From the NCBI GenBank assembly GCA_021229015.1, contig CM037777.1, forward strand, positions 53,728,857 to 53,792,856: DNA of 64,000 nt, in the 5' to 3' direction. Origin of the DNA: Solen grandis. Its lineage: Eukaryota; Mollusca; Bivalvia; Adapedonta; Solenidae. A program made the translations under genes and the position numbers. Under the pieces are notes generated by a model. It did not search any database, was not told the DNA's origin, and saw only the letters and a list, made by a program, of their open reading frames with translations. Below are positions 59,057 through 64,000 of the stretch, piece by piece; the stretch's first letter is position 1; the number at the start of each line of letters is the position of its first letter.

Positions 59057-59709
59057 CAGTCGAACTTCGGTGACTCGAACAGGCTGGAGGAACAGCAACT
59101 AGTTCTAGTCATCAGTGGTTGGACCCAACCGTGGTTATAATGATGTACATATATGTATTAAAAGATTATTATTTATTATTAGGCCTTCTTTTTGCACTGA
59201 TCGATTAAAGTAAATACTCGTATTTGTTATTATTCTTATTCTAACATCGGCAAAATAATATTAAAGGTATCATTAAATAAAATAAACTTATCTTTGTCAT
59301 TGTTTTATTCTTTAAATAAGATATAAATCCATGAAGCAATAGCTGACATACTCAATTATGAAAGCACAAACCTCAATGATGATATTCATTTCGTTCATAC
59401 GTCGGCCAACGTGCAAGTCATAACATTTTCTGCATACTCCGTTTCCTTTTTTTCTTTGCAGAAAAAAAAAACTATTGTGAATTATTCACAAATATAGCAC
59501 AATCAAGCAAAATAAATATCAGCTCAAATTACACAAGTAACATTTAGCAAATTACTTTAATATGAATAATTATTAAATGCTAATTAATAAATGCCAGTGT
59601 CAATCTCACAATGTGTGAAAGTAAAGAACAGTTTTGCCGGGACCTTGAAATGTGTTCGAGCAAAGTATGGTGTTCCAGTTTTCAGTGTTCGAGTAACCGA
59701 AGTTCGACT
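59057..59709. mobile_element. Pogo/Tigger-like MITE
   Basis: The left end CAGTCGAACTTCGGTGACTC and the right end GAGTAACCGAAGTTCGACT are inverted with one or two differences. TA dinucleotides lie next to each end. No transposase ORF. Confidence 0.65.
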
Positions 59710-61060
59710 TAACTTAATTTCTTCTTTGGACCAGTAGCAGGAATTTAATCTTATTCGCACAAGTGCTTTATTCGTGCTCCTCTATCAACATTACGCAAGC
59801 AAAATTGATATATTAAAAATAAGGATCCCATTAGTTTCCCTATAAAAGCGTTAGCCTGTCAAAATACTGGTTAATACGGTCGGGTTTCCTTGAGTGTGAC
59901 CTCTTGTTCCCCATCTCAAAATTATGACTTAAAAGTGCCTTTAAAATTAACCTCAATTAGTCGTTACTTACTTACAGTCCTCATTTGATCAGGCAAAATC
60001 ATTGGAAAGATATGTTTATCAGTTAACATACAAAGAACTTAAATATTGTTGTTTTTTTTCGCACAGGGAGATTTTCTTTAATACAATGAGCACTTGTTAT
60101 GTAGGTGTTTTCGATGTCATTCGAATAGTTTCTTGTCGTTATATCATTATTATTTTTATTATATATTTATCTATGCAAGTATTTTACAATTTTAACTTAT
60201 TATCATATTAATTTAATCCGCGAAAATAGGTGGCACTACTATTTAGTAATAATTGCAATGTCCAATTTATATGAACGTAATTTTGAAATATCTGTGATTT
60301 CCAGAGGTCTAGAAATTATGCGTTTGATGTTTATTAGACTCATTTTACGTCAACTTATTGTAAAGATTAAGACAAACAAGTCTATGAAGGATAAAGATAT
60401 GTTTAGCACTAACATTGAATTAATTTCTAACATTGTTTTATATGTAGTTTCACGCTTTCTTATGTTGTGATTTAGTCCCCTTTCCAATTGGATAGTACTT
60501 CCGCCCCGTAATCGTACTGGATTATCTCCCTTGCCTTGCGCTTAAGTCATGATAATATGAAAAGACGTCTTGTCACGGCACTTAACAACATAATGTTGTT
60601 CTCATGATAAGATCGTTGGTGATACAATACAGACCTACTCCGGAATAACAAACACAGTGGTTTTTCCAAGTTCCATGTAGGTACAAACAGATTTTACCGT
60701 TTAATATAAATGGACAAAGGTCCACAAAGAATAATACAAAAAATACTGTTGTGCTGCATGCTTTTTCAGCACCAATTACATGAACACATTGTCTGTACCT
60801 ACGTGGAAAAAACCCATTTATATGAGTTCTGGGTATCCTCTTCTCAGTGACACACTATAACACATTCACCATTGCATGTTATAAGTGTGCATGCCTCAAC
60901 TCCACCACCGCTGTTAACCAGAATTGTTACAATGAAAGGGAGGTAATAGTAAAATAAATTTGAATAATGTTTAATTTTCTCCCTTTACATGCATATGATA
61001 TTACATTTCATACATGTCTTGAGATAAGTAGCAGCAATACTAACTGTATTATATACTGTA

Positions 61061-61198
61061 CAGATAAACTTCGGTAACCCGAGGACTGACGGGGGATATG
61101 AAATGTTGTAATTCGCACGTCTCGAAAAAAAGAGAGATTTTGTTGCGAGGGAAACCCATCGGAATAAACACAATCCTCGGGAAATCGAAATTGTACTG
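61061..61198. mobile_element. 138-bp pogo/Tigger-like MITE
   Basis: CAGATAAACTTCGGTAACCC at the left mirrors GGGAAATCGAAATTGTACTG at the right, with TA (61059-61060 and 61199-61200) on both sides. It lies about 340 bp 3' of the SLC5 stop codon and may fall in its 3' UTR. Confidence 0.65.
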
Positions 61199-61537
61199 TA
61201 TTTCTTGCGGCTGTGTCAATCATGAAAACACTGACAGGAACCATTCTAGCAGAGGATCATCCAATACCCGGTATGATTCGCTGATTTTAACTGACTGGTG
61301 AAAAATCTCAAGTGTATGTTTATTTCCCATTGAACAATGTTTGGAATTTACACCAGCATGCAGATTAAGTTTTCGGGAAGTTCTCGTTGATTTACGAAAG
61401 TTTACGTCTCATTTCGGAGTGAAAAGGTCTATACAAGCGACAACCGATCATTAGTCAGAGTAAAGTAAATGGTTGGTCTGAAATACTTTTAACAGCAATA
61501 CTTTCAAACACATCACATTGCAAGGGCTAACTTAATC

Positions 61538-61743
61538 TCAGCCGAAATAACCGAGTAAAAACGCTGTAACTGTCCCTAATGTAATTGCCAAAACGTTGAG
61601 TACTTTGGCCCATTTAGCGTCGTGCTGTATTGACGTCATTTTCTTACGTATTTCCGCTTTCTCCTCTGGAGATATGTATTGTTCTGGAGTATCCGTTGTA
61701 CCACAAAGCCAGTTTTTGAACTTCCTAGCAAAACTGTTTGAAT
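61538..61743 (-). CDS. SLC5A: SLC5 terminal exon
   Basis: It encodes NSFARKFKNWLCG, EEKAEIRKKMTSIQHDAKW and the last helix VLNVLAITLGTVTAFLLGYF, with TGA at 61538-61540. The acceptor is CTTCAG. The arrangement matches the SGLT C-terminus (WLCG, EEE..MTDTSEKPLWRTVLN). Confidence 0.93.
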
Positions 61744-64000
61744 CTGAAGAAGAAAAATGCAAATGCGTTTTAGTAAAGTCTGGTAGGTGGATAGATATCG
61801 CTGTTATGATTAAAACACTTGACTTAGTTTTTTTTGTACTATACATGCTGTATAAAAGAGATATTTTAAGCGGTTAATTATTTATCAATTATGTTCTCGA
61901 TAAATCTTTTAACACTGTATAACTTGATCAGTGTCTGTAACTTAAATATTCATCTTACACGTACTCTAAACAAAAACCCGGAACTGAAAATATACCGACT
62001 TTAAGAAAAAAGTTCAAAATTCGCATTGAATACATCGGATTAAATTCAAAGAGAAACCAATAATAAATGATAGAAAAAGATTGAAAGAATACCTGTATTA
62101 GTTTCCGGTTCTTGGATTTGCATGTTGTTAATATGTGTATTTTCTGCTGTGTCATCCTCATCATCTGTTAGTTCCGGTTCCGGTACGGCATGTCGGGTCC
62201 ACCACGTGACTCGGTAGAGCTTTAATTAAATAACATTAACAACAAGTGTACCGCGGTATTAAGCATGTTTAAGCTATCAACTTGTCATAATTTTTCAATT
62301 CAGTCTTTTATTGCATAAAATAAACAATACATCTCATCACATACAGCATAAGTGATAGTAGTAGGCGATGTAATAAAATACAATCGCAAATGTTATAATA
62401 GTTAAAAATATATATTAAATTTTCTTTAAATCAACTCTAGCATGCATAGTATAACATATAGCACTGTTTCGAATTATTTTTGCTTGCAATAAACGACGTT
62501 CAAGAGGACATGATAGGTGGGTGGGTGAAGCCGCCGTGAATGTCAGTACAAGTTTTTATACAGGATTTGTGTTTATGAAATGGAGGAACTACTTATTAAA
62601 TGTGTTTTGTAATGTAAATAGAGCCGCAGGAGGTCAATACTTTTAAATAATACTTCAACGAAACAAAATAACCATATGTAAGAAAATCTTAATATAAACA
62701 TCTTATTTAAAGTAAAATTCTTGAAAAAAAAAATAAACATAAAGAAATCAGAATTCATCAGATATGAATTCCTATTAATATTATGAGCATTACAATATAT
62801 ATACGTACCTGATTCTCTTCTCTGCGTTTGGTGAAAAAACTGATGACAACCATAGCAATGGTACTGACACCAGCCAGGATGATGGCGAAGTGCAAGAAGT
62901 CAACTTTAGCGACAATCGGGAACCGTTTGTCGGGTTCTCCACTTCCACATGCCGGGGCAGCAATGGCGAAATCTAACCCCAGTCGTATCATGCCTATAAC
63001 CAGCCCGACCATGAGACCCCAGAAGGCTCCCTATCGGAAGATAATTTTTGCATGTAAACACCTTTTATGCTTATACAAATATAAAATATTTACTTTTTAG
63101 CTGTTCTCTTCCTCAAATAAAAAGATAATGGCATCATAAGTTGGCCATATACAAGTACTTAGATAAAAAACCTTTCATGAAAAGAGGTACATGTATTAAA
63201 AAAGTTATATTGCAAATATGTATTGTTCCTAACAGAAAAAATGGACTAAGCTTAATTAATGAATCCATCTTACATTTGATACAAGACTATGAGCTATCTA
63301 TTTAACCTGCTCTGTGAGTCCCTTCCAGAAGAAACCAAGAAGGAAGAGCTGACACCAGGGCACCACGAGATACGATTTGACAGCCTGTAGGTAGAACCAC
63401 AGTATCCCACCCTGGGATTGCTGCAGTATAGGCAGCCACAGAATGCTGACTGCGATCAGGACAAGGATCGTCACTCGTCCCACTACCATCAGCTCAGTCT
63501 CCTTGGCCTTCTTCCTGAACTGTCTCCAGATATCCATGGTGACGATGGAACTGGCGCTGTTGAAGATGGACGTGAGGGAACTCATAAGGGCTGCCAGAAG
63601 TGCCGCCAACATCAGCCCCCGTACTCCTGGTATGAAGAAACATTGTAAGAGTCAATATAATGCTTAAGTCCATTATTACATGTAATTGTGATAGTCGTAT
63701 CAATAACTCAAGCACTTTACTGACTTAATCTTGCTGTAAGTTAGTTACTAGTTTTATCTTAATATGATCTGAAATGAGTATGACATATTACTTATCTAAG
63801 AAACGCCATACCTAGGTCTTACACACATGAACGAGTATATCTCCCCCACGAAATAAATGAAAGCATACACGTACACGTATGTTGGCGTACTGACGCTTTC
63901 ATGTACTCCCTTACTTATTTTGTCCCCCCAAAATTAATTCTAGCACAAGGATGATTTGTACTTACCTGCAGGCAACAACCGAAGTACCAAGAGGGGATAC
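61538..64000 (-). CDS. SLC5A: SLC5-family sodium/glucose cotransporter, 3' part (last five exons)
   Basis: This is a plasma-membrane Na+-coupled solute symporter of the SGLT group. Five exons join in phase (codons split consistently) and encode about the last 300 residues. Recognisable segments are GVRGLMLAALLAALMSSLTS with IFNSAS, TMDIW, GAFWGLMVGLVIGM, LYRVTWW and the C-terminal WAKVLNVLAITLG helix ending GYFG, all in the order of SGLT1-like proteins. At least five hydrophobic segments are visible, matching the last membrane helices. The acidic linker (TDDEDD) lies in the usual cytosolic loop before the final helix. The 5' part lies beyond the window. The exact paralogue (SLC5A1, A2, A4, A9, A10 or A11 type) and its substrate cannot be decided here. 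Confidence 0.92.
62093..62219 (-). CDS. SLC5A: SLC5 exon LYRVTWW with acidic linker
   Basis: It begins LYRVTWWTRH, matching the LYRLCW segment of SGLTs, and continues with an acidic cytosolic linker (ELTDDEDDTAEN). Acceptor TTAAAG, donor GTATTC. Confidence 0.9.
62809..63030 (-). CDS. SLC5A: SLC5 exon GAFWGLMVG
   Basis: Seventy-four codons encode GAFWGLMVGLVIGMIRLGLD, a Cys-containing loop and the helix FLHFAIILAGVSTIAMVV, then TKRREENQ. Acceptor CGATAG, donor GTACGT. Confidence 0.94.
63307..63626 (-). CDS. SLC5A: SLC5 exon with the MSSLTSIFNSAS signature
   Basis: It is 320 nt long and carries MSSLTSIFNSASS, TMDIWRQFRKKA, ELMVVGRVTILVLIAVSI and ILWFYLQAVKSYL, covering about three membrane helices. 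The acceptor is TACCAG. The donor GTTAAA is weak but the phase is right. Confidence 0.93.
63966..64000 (-). CDS. SLC5A: SLC5 exon (partial at window edge)
   Basis: The visible codons read YPLLVLRLLPA, the family segment just before GLRGLML, with donor GTAAGT at 63964-63965. The exon continues beyond 64000. Confidence 0.88.

Larger units (their letters stand above)
50227..61537. other. Gene-poor region between retroelement remnant and SLC5 gene
   Basis: No host exon was recognised in about 11 kb. Repeats inside it are listed separately: SINEs, a 77-bp minisatellite, microsatellites and two TIR elements. The remaining open frames are short and have no recognisable domains. Confidence 0.5.

Noticed and set aside
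58912..59112. A Cys/Val-rich minus-strand ORF
   Set aside because: It is translation of an (ACA)n microsatellite, not a gene.

Overview
This is an AT-rich metazoan nuclear window with spliced genes, long introns and dense repeats. The PGM2, RAD50 and SLC5 exons, the tRNA-headed SINEs, and the many small terminal-inverted-repeat elements and microsatellites look like a bivalve mollusc, perhaps a heterodont clam. The species is an inference and was not tested.

Layout. (1) 2057-21202, minus strand: a complete PGM2 gene (phosphoglucomutase 2 / phosphopentomutase), rebuilt here as 18 exons whose phases all agree, giving 599 codons plus a stop. The introns carry MITEs, SINE heads and short tandem repeats. 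(2) 21203-26069: a non-coding interval between PGM2 and RAD50, which are transcribed divergently. (3) 26070-26198, plus strand: the first coding exon of RAD50, ending exactly after its Walker A motif, followed by GT and then a 100-N assembly gap (26201-26300). No further RAD50 exon was recognised. (4) 26301-33074, minus strand: a Ty3/Gypsy-type LTR retrotransposon, cut at its 3' end by the gap. It has a 1,047-bp 5' LTR, a tRNA-Leu primer-binding site, an intact Gag-protease ORF and an intact RT-RNase H-integrase ORF whose C-terminal extension carries two zinc fingers. (5) 35099-42706: a 7.6-kb foldback-type element. Its long inverted arms are built of tandem self-complementary monomers of about 53 bp plus degenerate GTCGGGAAA-type repeats, it is flanked by a short target-site duplication, and it encodes no recognisable transposase. 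(6) 42718-61537: gene-poor sequence with a LINE remnant, an array of about 21-22 bp units with reversing spacers, a decayed non-LTR element that probably carried a restriction-like endonuclease, a 77-bp minisatellite, SINEs and MITEs. (7) 61538-64000 and beyond, minus strand: the last five exons of an SLC5-family sodium/glucose cotransporter, continuing past the window edge.

The three host genes are unrelated housekeeping or transport genes and form no functional cluster. The most unusual structures are the foldback element and the zinc-finger extension of the retrotransposon polyprotein. The gap beside RAD50 means that the physical link between the left part (up to 26200) and the right part (from 26301) is only as good as the scaffolding.
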